A model generated the notes under the pieces. The model made no database searches, had not been told where the DNA came from, and saw only the letters and a program-made list of their open reading frames with translations. A program made the translations under genes and the position numbers. A stretch of DNA of 64,000 bases from Streptomyces sp. NBC_00376 (GTDB taxonomy: Bacteria > Actinomycetota > Actinomycetes > Streptomycetales > Streptomycetaceae): NCBI RefSeq assembly GCF_036077095.1, contig NZ_CP107960.1, positions 5,518,001 to 5,582,000 on the forward strand. Reading direction: 5' to 3'. This document shows positions 1-7,933 of the stretch, piece after piece. Position 1 is the stretch's first letter. Each line of letters starts with the position of its first letter.

Positions 1-1
1 G

Positions 2-2266
2 ATGGGCATGCCGAAGGAGGCCAACGACCTCTTCCAGGAAGCCCGCAAGCTCTACGTCTCCCAGATGCAGACGGTCATCTCGTCCGTCGCCGACATCATC
101 GGCACCGAACTGGGCAAGGCCAAGGCCCGCATAGCCAAGGGCCGCACCGAGCTGAAGGCCGAGGTGGACAAACTCCCCGCAGACCTAAGCGAGTTCGGCC
201 AGGAAGCCGCCACCGACTTCGCGGGCAAGTTCGACGACCTGGAAGCCACGGTCAACGAGAAGTCCGAGCAGCTCGTCCAGGACCTCGCCCAGAAATACAC
301 CGCTGCCCTGAACAAGGTCGACGAGGAGATCAAGAAGCTCCAGGAGGCCAACAAGGGCCTGGTCGACAAGGCGAAGGACGCGATCGTCGGCGTCATCAAG
401 ACGATCAACGAACTGAAGAACCTCCTCCTCGGCATCCTCGCCAAGGCCGCCTCCGCCATCATGAAGATCATCAAGGACCCCATCGGGTTCCTCGGCAACC
501 TCGTCAAGGCAGTAGGCGCCGGCCTCAACCTCTTCATCACCAACATCGCCGAGCACCTCAAGACCGGCGTCGTCTCCTGGCTGCTGGGCACCGCGGTCAA
601 GGCCGGCCTGGAACTCCCCCAGAAGTTCGACCTCAAGGGCATCATCCAGCTCATCGGCTCCCTCCTCGGCCTGACCTGGGCCAACATCCGCGCCCGCATC
701 ACCCGCAAGGGCATCCCCGACCAGGCCATGACCGCCGTCGAGTCCTCCGTCCCCGTCGCAAAGAAACTCGCGACGGAAGGCCCCGCAGGCGCCGTCAAGG
801 AAATCGAGTCCGAGGCCGGCGACCTCAAGGCCACCATCCTCGAAAAACTCACCAGCTACCTGATCCCCACCGTCATCATCGCCGGGATCACCTGGATCAT
901 CTCCCTCCTCAACCCCGCCTCCGCCTTCGTCCGCGCGGTCAAGGGAATCATCGACATCGTCACGTTCATCGTGAACCAGGGCGCCCAGATCGTGGAGTTC
1001 GTCAACGCCGTCCTGGACGCGGTCATCGCCATCGCCAACGGCGGCGCCGCGGGCGTCCCGAAGATGGTCGAGGCCGCCCTCGCGGCCTGCGTGCCGTTGC
1101 TGATCGGCTTTCTTGCCTCGCTTCTCGGGATCGGATCCCTCGCCAACAAGGTCAAATCCGTCTTCCACGCCGTCGCCAGGCCCGTCAACCGCGCCATCGA
1201 CAAAATCGTCAACTTCATCGCCAAGAGGGGGAAGGCGCTGTGGCGCAAGCTCCAGAACAAATTCCCCGGAAAGTCGAATAATAAGAAAAAGGTGGGTGAG
1301 GGGGATTCCGGGAAGTCGGAAGACGGCAAGAAACGGCAGGCCATAGCAGCCGCCGACCGTCTCCTTTCATCGAAGCCGCCTCTCGAATCCGTTCCGGCCC
1401 GCCTCGCCCCCATATCGGGAAGCCACGGAGTTCCGCTCCGGCTGATCAAAGAATCCACGAACGCCGACGGCACTCACGTCCACGTGCAGGCCATCAAGAC
1501 CAATACGCACATCCTCCCGCCCGAGCCTGTCTACGACCCCGGCGCGTACTCGGATGTCGAGCTGTGGGAACACGCGCAGAAGGGTATTCGGCTCAAGGGG
1601 CAGAAGGGTGCGGAAGGCCGCGCAAACCGCGATGCGGCCAGAGCGGAGCTGGCTCGGCGCATAGGCGGCGCGGCAGACAAGGATCTCGTCGGCCATCTCG
1701 CCAAGAAGGATCCGCGGCGGACCAGGGGTGCCGCCGGAGAAGACGCCGCAGGTCACCAGAGCGGCCACATTGCGGGACGGCATGTTCTGGGCCAGTCGCG
1801 GGACCCGAGCGCCATGGCTCCTGCGGTGCTCGGTTCCACCGTCAGCGAGGACTGGGTCGCATACCGCGCAGCCACCAACATTCCCAAGTGCGGCGGGATG
1901 GCGGGGGCGTTCGCCGGAAGTGGCGATGCGAGCACCTGCATACAGAACGCAGTTTCGGACGTCATGCAGGACTGGACGGCGTTCAGGGTTGAAATTCTCA
2001 AAAAGGGTAAAATCCAGACCATTGTCCCTGTGGTAGGCGCCGGAGTCTGTTTTCTGCGCATGGATAGTCATGCGGCTACCGCGAGTCAGCTTCCCACGTG
2101 GCTGGGGGGTTCAACCAATCGAAAACTCCATCCCCAGGACGCCAATGCGTCCATATCTCCGCCCCTCGCCGACAGAGGATCTCCGGGCGGCACCGAAGTT
2201 CGCATCCTGCTCGACAAGTCGGCACCTCAGGGGTGGTTCGTCCACAGCGCTTGGCCGACGATCTGA
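2..2266 (+). CDS. Contractile-injection-system effector, C-terminal part with toxin-like tail (5' partial)
   Basis: The frame is open from the window edge, so the N-terminus is missing; 754 residues are visible. Residues about 1-130 are charged helix and coiled coil, about 135-415 form long amphipathic to hydrophobic helices, about 420-445 is a Lys/Gly/Ser linker, and 445-754 is a separate tail. The hydrophobic-helix middle resembles the body of DUF4157-type proteins that ride in extracellular contractile injection systems; this is recalled from the family, not aligned. The tail contains GHIAGRHVLG and a Cys pair in CGGMAG and STCIQN. I do not recognise its enzymatic class. The base composition shifts at the linker (AAT and AAA codons near 1265-1300), as expected where toxin tails are exchanged. 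A small acidic ORF starts 11 nt after the stop and could be the cognate immunity gene. Sure of the coding frame, moderately sure of the family, unsure of the activity. Confidence 0.7.
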   Translation: MGMPKEANDLFQEARKLYVSQMQTVISSVADIIGTELGKAKARIAKGRTELKAEVDKLPADLSEFGQEAATDFAGKFDDLEATVNEKSEQLVQDLAQKYTAALNKVDEEIKKLQEANKGLVDKAKDAIVGVIKTINELKNLLLGILAKAASAIMKIIKDPIGFLGNLVKAVGAGLNLFITNIAEHLKTGVVSWLLGTAVKAGLELPQKFDLKGIIQLIGSLLGLTWANIRARITRKGIPDQAMTAVESSVPVAKKLATEGPAGAVKEIESEAGDLKATILEKLTSYLIPTVIIAGITWIISLLNPASAFVRAVKGIIDIVTFIVNQGAQIVEFVNAVLDAVIAIANGGAAGVPKMVEAALAACVPLLIGFLASLLGIGSLANKVKSVFHAVARPVNRAIDKIVNFIAKRGKALWRKLQNKFPGKSNNKKKVGEGDSGKSEDGKKRQAIAAADRLLSSKPPLESVPARLAPISGSHGVPLRLIKESTNADGTHVHVQAIKTNTHILPPEPVYDPGAYSDVELWEHAQKGIRLKGQKGAEGRANRDAARAELARRIGGAADKDLVGHLAKKDPRRTRGAAGEDAAGHQSGHIAGRHVLGQSRDPSAMAPAVLGSTVSEDWVAYRAATNIPKCGGMAGAFAGSGDASTCIQNAVSDVMQDWTAFRVEILKKGKIQTIVPVVGAGVCFLRMDSHAATASQLPTWLGGSTNRKLHPQDANASISPPLADRGSPGGTEVRILLDKSAPQGWFVHSAWPTI

Positions 2267-2277
2267 GCAGGGGACCG

Positions 2278-2655
2278 ATGACCGAAAATAATGAACTGGG
2301 CTGGCGCATTCTTCGGGAGATCGAGCAGGACCATGAGTGGCGTGAGCGGAATCCCGCGCTCTTTTTCGCGGAGCTCTGCGACGACCTCTGGCGCACGACG
2401 CCCGACGACGAAGCCCTGGAGGTCTTCAAGATCCGGGTCAGAAACGCCGGTTGGTGGGCTTCCGATGTCGTCGACTGCGTGGAGAGGGTCGTGGCCGACC
2501 CTCCCGATTGGGCCGCCCGCACGCTGGAGCATTCCGCCGACCTCTGGTTCGGCAGCCCGGCGGAGGAGACACCGGAGCCCTACCTCGACTGGCTGGCCGA
2601 ACGAGCCGTTGAACTGCGCAGCGCGCTCGATGAGGTGCGCAGGGGACCTGCGTAG
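2278..2655 (+). CDS. Small acidic protein, putative immunity protein for the upstream effector
   Basis: This encodes 125 residues, rich in Asp, Glu and Trp, with no signal peptide or membrane segment, so it should be a soluble cytoplasmic protein. It starts at ATG 2278, preceded by AGGGGAC, 11 nt after the stop of the effector gene, and is evidently co-transcribed with it. The small size, strong negative charge and position right behind a variable toxin-like tail are the usual signs of an immunity protein of a polymorphic toxin. The opening codons are AT-rich compared with the neighbouring genes, as in the toxin tail, suggesting that the two were acquired together. No named immunity family is recognised with confidence; the function is inferred from context alone. 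Confidence 0.65.
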   Translation: MTENNELGWRILREIEQDHEWRERNPALFFAELCDDLWRTTPDDEALEVFKIRVRNAGWWASDVVDCVERVVADPPDWAARTLEHSADLWFGSPAEETPEPYLDWLAERAVELRSALDEVRRGPA

Positions 2656-2698
2656 GGCTCCGCGCCGGGTTTCTCCCGGGCCGTGACGCGGTTCTGAC

Positions 2699-2743
2699 GC
2701 GGTGCGGGGGCCGCGTCCTGACCGGAACGAGCCCCCGCACCGC
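2699..2743. terminator. Bidirectional hairpin between convergent genes
   Basis: A perfect 13-bp inverted repeat, GCGGTGCGGGGGC at 2699-2711 and its complement at 2731-2743, is separated by 19 nt. It lies between the stop of the putative immunity gene and the stop of the convergent SEC-C gene, so it could end transcription from both sides. There is no U-tract, which is common in Streptomyces. Confidence 0.55.
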
Positions 2744-2749
2744 CGACGT

Positions 2750-3757
2750 TCAGTCCGCCCCGTGGCACTCCCGGTAGGCCCGCCCCGAGCCGCACCAGCA
2801 GGCCGCGCTGCGGGCCGGGGGCCAGGGGATCGCGCGGCCGCGGGCGGCGAGGGTGGTGGCGTACTGGGGGAGGAGGCCCGGGTCGGACGGGGACGCGGCC
2901 TCCGAGGCGGCGAAGGCCTCGTACGAGGGGACCGTGCCGGTCACGATGCCCAGGTTCGGGGTGCCGGCCTGGTGGAGGTCGCGGAGGGCGGACTCCAGGC
3001 GGGCCAGGTGCTCGGGGTGGGAGGGGTACTCCTCGCGCAGGTCCGGGTAGGCGGCGAGGAGTTCGGTGAGTTCGGCGGCCGGCCAGTGCAGCACCGCGAC
3101 CGGGAACGGCCGGGACAGCGCGGTGCGGTACGTGCCCAGCTCGGCGCGGAGGCGGGTGATCTCGGCCCGGAGCTCGCCCGGGTCCGAGGAGCCCAGCGAC
3201 CACAGGCGCTTCGGGTCGTGGAGCTCGTCCAGCGGGACGGCGGCGGTGTGCAGGGTGTCGGCCAGCTCGTCCCAGGAGTCGTGGTCGACGCCCATCAGCC
3301 TCCGTACCCGGTGGCGGCCGAAAACCAGTGTCTGGACGGCGTACGGGACCTCCTCGCCCGGCGTCAGGAGCAGCGTCAGCGCGGTCGAGAAGTAGTCGTG
3401 GGCCGCTTCGAGTTCGTCATGGGCTTCGAGGGTCTCGGCCGCGATCTCCCAGGGGCCCGGGTCGAGCGGGCCCGCGGCGCGGATGCCTTCGATGATCGCG
3501 CGGGCCTCCGCCTCGTGGCCGTACTCCCACAGGTTGGCCGCGTTGAGGGCCTTGACCAGGTGCGGGTGGTCGAGATCGAGGTCGGGGGAGCCGAGGAGTT
3601 CGTCGTAGAGGGTGGTGGCGCGGGCGCGGTCGCCGGCGAGTTCCAGATGGGCCGCGGCCTGGAGGAGCAGCGGCTCACGGTCCTCGGGGTACCGCGCCGC
3701 GGCGCGCAGCAGGCGCTCGGCTTCGGTGGTGTGGTCGGCAGGCGTGTCGGGGCGCAT
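2750..3757 (-). CDS. TPR-like protein with C-terminal SEC-C zinc motif
   Basis: A soluble 335-residue protein. The first 200 residues are Ala/Leu/Glu-rich paired helices typical of tetratricopeptide-like repeats. The C-terminus carries ACWCGSGRAYRECHG, a complete SEC-C motif (CxCGSG then C-H) that binds zinc in SecA and in many otherwise unrelated proteins. The start chosen is ATG 3757, where the repeat region begins; the frame stays open further upstream but that stretch is Pro/Arg-rich noise overlapping the divergent sortase gene. The cellular role is unknown. The next gene upstream is transcribed divergently from 3811. Confidence 0.8.
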   Translation of the reverse strand: MRPDTPADHTTEAERLLRAAARYPEDREPLLLQAAAHLELAGDRARATTLYDELLGSPDLDLDHPHLVKALNAANLWEYGHEAEARAIIEGIRAAGPLDPGPWEIAAETLEAHDELEAAHDYFSTALTLLLTPGEEVPYAVQTLVFGRHRVRRLMGVDHDSWDELADTLHTAAVPLDELHDPKRLWSLGSSDPGELRAEITRLRAELGTYRTALSRPFPVAVLHWPAAELTELLAAYPDLREEYPSHPEHLARLESALRDLHQAGTPNLGIVTGTVPSYEAFAASEAASPSDPGLLPQYATTLAARGRAIPWPPARSAACWCGSGRAYRECHGAD

Positions 3758-3810
3758 GGACCACACCGTACTGCTGTACGGCTCCGGGGCGGAGAGTTGT
3801 TCCAGGCCTG

Positions 3811-4635
3811 GTGAGTTACGGGCCGGGGGCCTATCGTGCGGCCGTGCGGGAGCGGATACCGGTGGTGGTGCAGCGCAACTCGCGAGGGCGCAGGGTCGCC
3901 GCGCGCGGGCTCTGGACGGGTGCCGAGCTGGTGGTGACCCTCGGCGTCGTCCTGTTGTTGCTCGTTGTTCATCAGCTGTGGTGGACCAATCGGCAGGCCC
4001 GCTCCGGGGCCGAGCACCAGGTGCGGGCCCTTCAGCGGGAGTGGGGGGAGGAGCGCGGGGGAGCCGGGGCAGTGCCCGGCGTTGATCCCGGGGGCGGGTC
4101 CGGGGATTCGGGCGGGCCCGGTGGGTCCGGTGGGTCCGGTGGGGCACCGGATGGAGGACGTGCCGCCCATTCCGCGCCCCGGTGGGACCAGGCGTACGCC
4201 GTCATCCGCGTCCCCCGGATCGGGCTCGTCGCGCCCGTCGCCCAGGGCATCAGCAAGAGCGGCGTCCTCGACAAGGGGTACGTCGGGCACTACCCGCGCG
4301 CCGCGCAGCCCGGCCGGCCCGGGAACTTCGCGCTCGCCGGGCACCGCAACACGCACGGCGAACCCTTCAGGTACATCAACCGGCTGCGGCGCGGGGACCG
4401 GATCAACATCGAGACCCGGGACGCCGTGTACTCGTACACCGTCGACCGGACGCTCGCGCGGACGAGCCCGCGCGACGGCGGTGTCATCGCCGCGATCCCG
4501 CGCAGCAACATGAAGCCGTACGCCGGGTACACCGCGGCCGGTTCCTATGTGACGCTCACTACCTGCACGCCCGAATTCACCTCCCGGTACCGGCTTGTCG
4601 TATGGGGAAAACTCGTGGATGTCCGGTCGCGGTAG
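3811..4635 (+). CDS. Class E sortase
   Basis: A membrane-anchored transpeptidase of 274 residues that should attach secreted proteins carrying an LAxTG-type signal to peptidoglycan. There is one N-terminal membrane segment (about residues 33-50), a Gly/Ser/Pro linker (about 75-115) and a C-terminal sortase domain. All three catalytic elements are visible: His in LAGHRNTHG, Cys in TLTTCTPEF and Arg in SRYRLVVWG. The TLTTC setting and actinobacterial context point to class E rather than class F, which is represented separately at 22814. Translation probably starts at GTG 3811, with GTG 3844 as an in-frame alternative. A protein ending in LAATG is encoded at 11458-12684 and is a plausible substrate. 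Confidence 0.9.
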   Translation: MSYGPGAYRAAVRERIPVVVQRNSRGRRVAARGLWTGAELVVTLGVVLLLLVVHQLWWTNRQARSGAEHQVRALQREWGEERGGAGAVPGVDPGGGSGDSGGPGGSGGSGGAPDGGRAAHSAPRWDQAYAVIRVPRIGLVAPVAQGISKSGVLDKGYVGHYPRAAQPGRPGNFALAGHRNTHGEPFRYINRLRRGDRINIETRDAVYSYTVDRTLARTSPRDGGVIAAIPRSNMKPYAGYTAAGSYVTLTTCTPEFTSRYRLVVWGKLVDVRSR

Positions 4636-4660
4636 CGGCGTCGCACTAAGGTTCCCTTAC

Positions 4661-4849
4661 GTGCTCAGACGACGTCCGCAGTTGTTGTGGTTGCTGGCCC
4701 CCTACGTGCTCTACCTGGGAGTGCTGCCGCTCGTGAACCGGGTCCACCCGGTGATCCTCGGGCTGCCGTTCCTCTTCGTGTGGCTGCTCGGGGCGACCCT
4801 GCTGACCCCCGTCGCCGTATGGCTGACCCGTCGGGGGGACCGCCGGTGA
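4661..4849 (+). CDS. DUF3311 small membrane protein, symporter partner
   Basis: A 62-residue protein with two hydrophobic segments, LLWLLAPYVLYLGVLPLV and the ILGLPFLFVWLLGATLL stretch, ending in a basic tail. DUF3311 proteins are almost always encoded immediately before a sodium:solute symporter, and here the stop codon overlaps the GTG start of such a gene (GTGA at 4846-4849). This indicates translational coupling and a two-part transporter. GTG 4661 is chosen as the start because residues upstream of it are not hydrophobic and would overlap the end of the sortase gene. The role of the small subunit (assembly or stability) is inferred from gene coupling. Confidence 0.8.
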   Translation: MLRRRPQLLWLLAPYVLYLGVLPLVNRVHPVILGLPFLFVWLLGATLLTPVAVWLTRRGDRR

Positions 4850-6381
4850 ACGCCACCGTCGCGACCTCCGTCTTCGCGGTCTTCATGGTCGCCACCGTCG
4901 CCCTCGGGCTGCTCGCGACGCGCGGGCGGCGGAAGGGGAACGGCGAGGGCGGCGGGCTCGCCGAGTGGTCCGTGGGCGGGCGCAGCCTCGGGACCGTCTT
5001 CATCTGGGTGCTGATGGCCGGCGAGGGCTACACCAGCTTCAGCTACCTGGGCGCCGCGGGCTGGGGCTACAACTACGGGGCGCCGGTGCTCTACGTGGTG
5101 GCGTACATGTCCTGCGGGTACGCCATCGGCTACGTCGTCGGGCCGATGCTCTGGGCGTACGCGCGCAAGCACGGGCTCGTCGGGATCACCGACATGGTGG
5201 CGCACCGCTTCGGCCGGCCCTGGCTCGGCGCGCTCGTCGCCGTCCTCGCGACCGTGTTCCTGCTGCCGTACATCCAACTCCAGATCACCGGCATGGGCGT
5301 GGTCGTCTCGACCATCTCCTACGGTGCCATCAGCCTGAACCAGGCCTACTTCATAGCGTTCGCCGTCACCACCGGCTTCGTCGTGGTCAGCGGGCTGCGC
5401 GGCAGCGCGTGGGTGTCCGTGCTCAAGGACGTCCTCGTGATCGCCACGCTCGGCTTCCTCGCCGTCTACGTACCGATGCACTACTTCGACGGGTACGGGC
5501 CCTTCCTCGACCGGATCGTCACCGAGAAGAGCGAGTGGCTGACCTTCCCCGGGCACGGGGACAGCGGGCTCGGACAGGCCTGGTTCATCACCACCTCGTT
5601 CCTCAACTCGCTCACCGTGGTGATCTTCCCGACGACCGTCGCGGGCTACCTCGGCGCGAAGAACGCCGACGTGCTGCGCCGCAACGCGATGCTGCTGCCC
5701 GCCTACAACGTGCTGCTCTTCGTGCCGATGCTGCTCGGCATGGCGGCCCTCTTCGTCGTGCCGGGGCTCGTCGGCGCCGAGTCGAACCTGGCGCTCTTCA
5801 AGCTGGTCGTGGACTCGCTGCCGGCCTGGGCGGTCGGTGTCATCGGGGTGGCGGCGGCGCTCTCCTCGATCGTGCCGATGGCCGTCTTCATGCTGGTCAT
5901 CGGCACGATGTGGGGACGCAGCGTGCTCTCGCTCGTACCGCGCTGGGAGCGGCGGCAGAAGGGTGCCGCGCAGACCGTCGTGGTGGTGGCGGGCGTGATC
6001 GCGCTGGTGCTCACGTACACCGCGCCGAACACCCTGGTGCGGCTCTCGCTCATTTCGTACGAGGGAATGGCGCAGCTGCTCCCCATGGTGCTGCTGGGGC
6101 TGATGTGGCGGCGGCTGACCCTGCTCGGGGCGATGAGCGGGCTGGTCGTCGGTGTGGGTGTGGTGTGCGGGTTCGTGTTCACGGAGAACGATCCGGTGTG
6201 GGGGGTGAACGCGGGCATCGTCGCGCTCGGCGCCAACCTCGCCGTCGCGCTCGCGGTGACGTACGCGGGGCCGCGCGAACGCGATGACCGGCCGGACGAG
6301 GAGGTGCTCGCGCGGGACGAGATCGGGGCCCCGGAACAGGTGGCGGAACCCGACGGTGCTCCTGCGGGGACCAGTCGCTGA
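4846..6381 (+). CDS. Sodium:solute symporter (SSS family), monocarboxylate-permease type
   Basis: A 511-residue integral membrane protein with about 13 transmembrane segments and the sodium:solute symporter fold. The first helix is followed by VGGRSLGTVFIWVLMAGE, the family region near the ion and substrate site. The C-terminal 35 residues are a hydrophilic cytoplasmic tail. Pairing with a DUF3311 partner is typical of the MctP branch that imports short monocarboxylates such as pyruvate, lactate or acetate; the substrate here is inferred. The GTG start at 4846 overlaps the upstream stop by 4 nt. Downstream, the 14-bp direct repeat at 6370 includes the last codons of this gene. Confidence 0.85.
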   Translation: MNATVATSVFAVFMVATVALGLLATRGRRKGNGEGGGLAEWSVGGRSLGTVFIWVLMAGEGYTSFSYLGAAGWGYNYGAPVLYVVAYMSCGYAIGYVVGPMLWAYARKHGLVGITDMVAHRFGRPWLGALVAVLATVFLLPYIQLQITGMGVVVSTISYGAISLNQAYFIAFAVTTGFVVVSGLRGSAWVSVLKDVLVIATLGFLAVYVPMHYFDGYGPFLDRIVTEKSEWLTFPGHGDSGLGQAWFITTSFLNSLTVVIFPTTVAGYLGAKNADVLRRNAMLLPAYNVLLFVPMLLGMAALFVVPGLVGAESNLALFKLVVDSLPAWAVGVIGVAAALSSIVPMAVFMLVIGTMWGRSVLSLVPRWERRQKGAAQTVVVVAGVIALVLTYTAPNTLVRLSLISYEGMAQLLPMVLLGLMWRRLTLLGAMSGLVVGVGVVCGFVFTENDPVWGVNAGIVALGANLAVALAVTYAGPRERDDRPDEEVLARDEIGAPEQVAEPDGAPAGTSR

Positions 6382-6417
6382 CCCGGTCGTCGGCCGACCA
6401 CTCACCAGTCGCTGACC
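6370..6417. repeat. Pair of 14-bp direct repeats at the end of the symporter gene
   Basis: ACCAGTCGCTGACC occurs at 6370-6383, across the symporter stop codon, and again at 6404-6417. Degenerate relatives such as GACCGGCCACTGACC follow to about 6450. This is probably a local slippage duplication; no function is evident. Confidence 0.5.
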
Positions 6418-6462
6418 GGCCACTGACCGACTGCTCACCGGCCACCGACCTACCTCGGACGG

Positions 6463-6491
6463 TTCGGTGCGCCGGACCCATCGTGTATAAC
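6463..6491 (+). promoter_or_regulatory. Possible promoter before the small membrane protein/YidC pair
   Basis: TTCGGT at 6463-6468 and TATAAC at 6486-6491 are 17 nt apart, and the second is an unusually AT-rich word for this DNA. They lie about 90 nt before the next start codon. The match is by eye to the vegetative consensus; the -35 element is poor. Confidence 0.35.
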
Positions 6492-6580
6492 GGCTGGAGA
6501 GCATCAGGCGCGCGTCTGTGCGAATGGCACGGGCGCGCGAGACCGGCCGACCGGCCGCGAGCGGAAGAGGGGAGGGGCCG

Positions 6581-6913
6581 ATGAACGGCGACACCAGCCG
6601 TCTGCGCAGTGGCCTCGCCCGGCTGCTCCGCCCCGCCGGACTGCTGCTCTTCCTCATCACCGAGGTCCTCCTCGCCGAGGGCGGCAGCCTCTCCGCCGCG
6701 GTCGCGCTCGCCGCGACCGCCGCCGCCGGCTCCGCGCTCGCCGTCGCCTCGGTCATCAGCGCCCGCTGTGCCGCCCCGGTGCCCCGCACCCGGGTTCGCA
6801 CCGCCATCCGCGACCGGGAGAAACGCACCGCGTTCCTGCCGCAGCGGGATCCGGACGCCAAGGGGCGCCGACGCCCCCGAGCCCCCGGCCGTGCCCTTCC
6901 GACGGCCGCGTAG
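6581..6913 (+). CDS. Small membrane protein encoded ahead of a YidC paralogue (DUF6412-like)
   Basis: A 110-residue protein with two hydrophobic segments (about residues 14-30 and 37-58) followed by a basic, Arg- and Pro-rich cytoplasmic tail. ATG 6581 is preceded by GGAGGGG. It lies 114 nt upstream of a YidC/Oxa1-type insertase on the same strand and is probably in its operon. The arrangement resembles that of DUF6412 proteins, which I recall next to short YidC paralogues in Streptomyces; the assignment to that family is not certain. A role as an accessory factor for the insertase is only a guess from position. Confidence 0.65.
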   Translation: MNGDTSRLRSGLARLLRPAGLLLFLITEVLLAEGGSLSAAVALAATAAAGSALAVASVISARCAAPVPRTRVRTAIRDREKRTAFLPQRDPDAKGRRRPRAPGRALPTAA

Positions 6914-7027
6914 GGGCTCGCAGCAGCAGCCACTTCCCCGGTAGGTGCGCCATGGGCGCCCCACGCGGTTCGTCATGCCGAGTCCGTTCCTGCTCCCGGC
7001 ACGACGAGACCCCCGGAGGGCTCACCC

Positions 7028-7798
7028 ATGTCCGTCTTCATGTCCGCATTCGCCGACCTGGTCGGCGCGCTCGCCGATGTGCTGCACCCGCTCTTCCAGA
7101 CCGCTTCCACCGCCGCCGCCATCGTGCTGTTCACCGCACTCGTACGGCTCGCCGTGCACCCCCTGTCACGGGCCGCGGCGCGGGGACAGAAGGCCCGCAC
7201 CAGACTCCAGCCGCAGATCGCCGAGCTGCGCAAGAAGCACGGCAAGAACCCCGAGCGCATGCAGAAGGCGCTCATGGAACTGCACAAGGAGGAGAAGGTC
7301 TCGCCGCTCTCCGGCTGCCTGCCCAGCCTGTTGCAGATGCCCGCCTTCTTCCTGCTCTACCACCTCTTCTCCAGCCAGAAGATCGGCGGCGACCCCAACG
7401 AGCTCCTCGGCCACCAGCTCTTCGACGCACCGCTCGGCGAGCGCTGGCAGGACGCCCTCGCGCACGGCGGGCTGTTCGGCGCGCAGGGCCTGGTCTACCT
7501 CGGGCTGTTCGCGATCGTCGCCGTCGTGGCCACGTTCAACTACCGGCGGACGAAGCGACAGATGGCCGCCAACCCGGTCACCCCGGCCGCCGGCCCCGAC
7601 GGGCAGCCGGTGCCCGGCATGGGCGCGATGACGAAGCTGATGCCCCTGATGTCGTTCGCCACCCTCTTCACCGTGGCCGTGGTGCCGCTCGCCGCCGCGC
7701 TGTACGTCGTCACCAGCACCACCTGGACCGCGGTCGAGCGGGCCGTCCTGTACCGCGACATGCCGGCCGCCGGGGCCGCCATGGCCACCGCGGCGTAA
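7028..7798 (+). CDS. YidC/Oxa1-family membrane protein insertase, short paralogue
   Basis: A 256-residue polytopic membrane protein. The cytoplasmic loop between the first two helices contains many basic residues and LRKKHGKNPERMQKAL, followed by SGCLPSLLQMPAFFLLY, both hallmarks of the YidC/Oxa1/Alb3 fold that inserts membrane proteins and helps them fold. At 256 residues it is well short of the main actinobacterial YidC (around 400-430) and lacks its long C-terminal extension, so it is likely a second, specialised copy. ATG 7028 is preceded by GGAGGG. The small membrane protein encoded just upstream is a candidate partner. Confidence 0.9.
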   Translation: MSVFMSAFADLVGALADVLHPLFQTASTAAAIVLFTALVRLAVHPLSRAAARGQKARTRLQPQIAELRKKHGKNPERMQKALMELHKEEKVSPLSGCLPSLLQMPAFFLLYHLFSSQKIGGDPNELLGHQLFDAPLGERWQDALAHGGLFGAQGLVYLGLFAIVAVVATFNYRRTKRQMAANPVTPAAGPDGQPVPGMGAMTKLMPLMSFATLFTVAVVPLAAALYVVTSTTWTAVERAVLYRDMPAAGAAMATAA

Positions 7799-7933
7799 TC
7801 GCGACGCGGATGCGACGGTCCAGTGTGTGAACAGGGTCTTGCGGAGTGATCGGACGTCTTGGACGATCGGACAAGCCTGCGATGGCCGCCACCCATCCGA
7901 CGGGCCCGATCTCGAACAAGGGGAGATAGACCG

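Noticed and set aside
2702..3814. A 370-codon plus-strand frame opposite the SEC-C gene
   Set aside because: Gly/Arg/Val-rich; the SEC-C motif on the other strand identifies the true gene.
4711..6933. A 740-codon minus-strand frame opposite the symporter
   Set aside because: Asp/Glu/His/Arg-rich shadow of a membrane protein gene; no start signal or domain.
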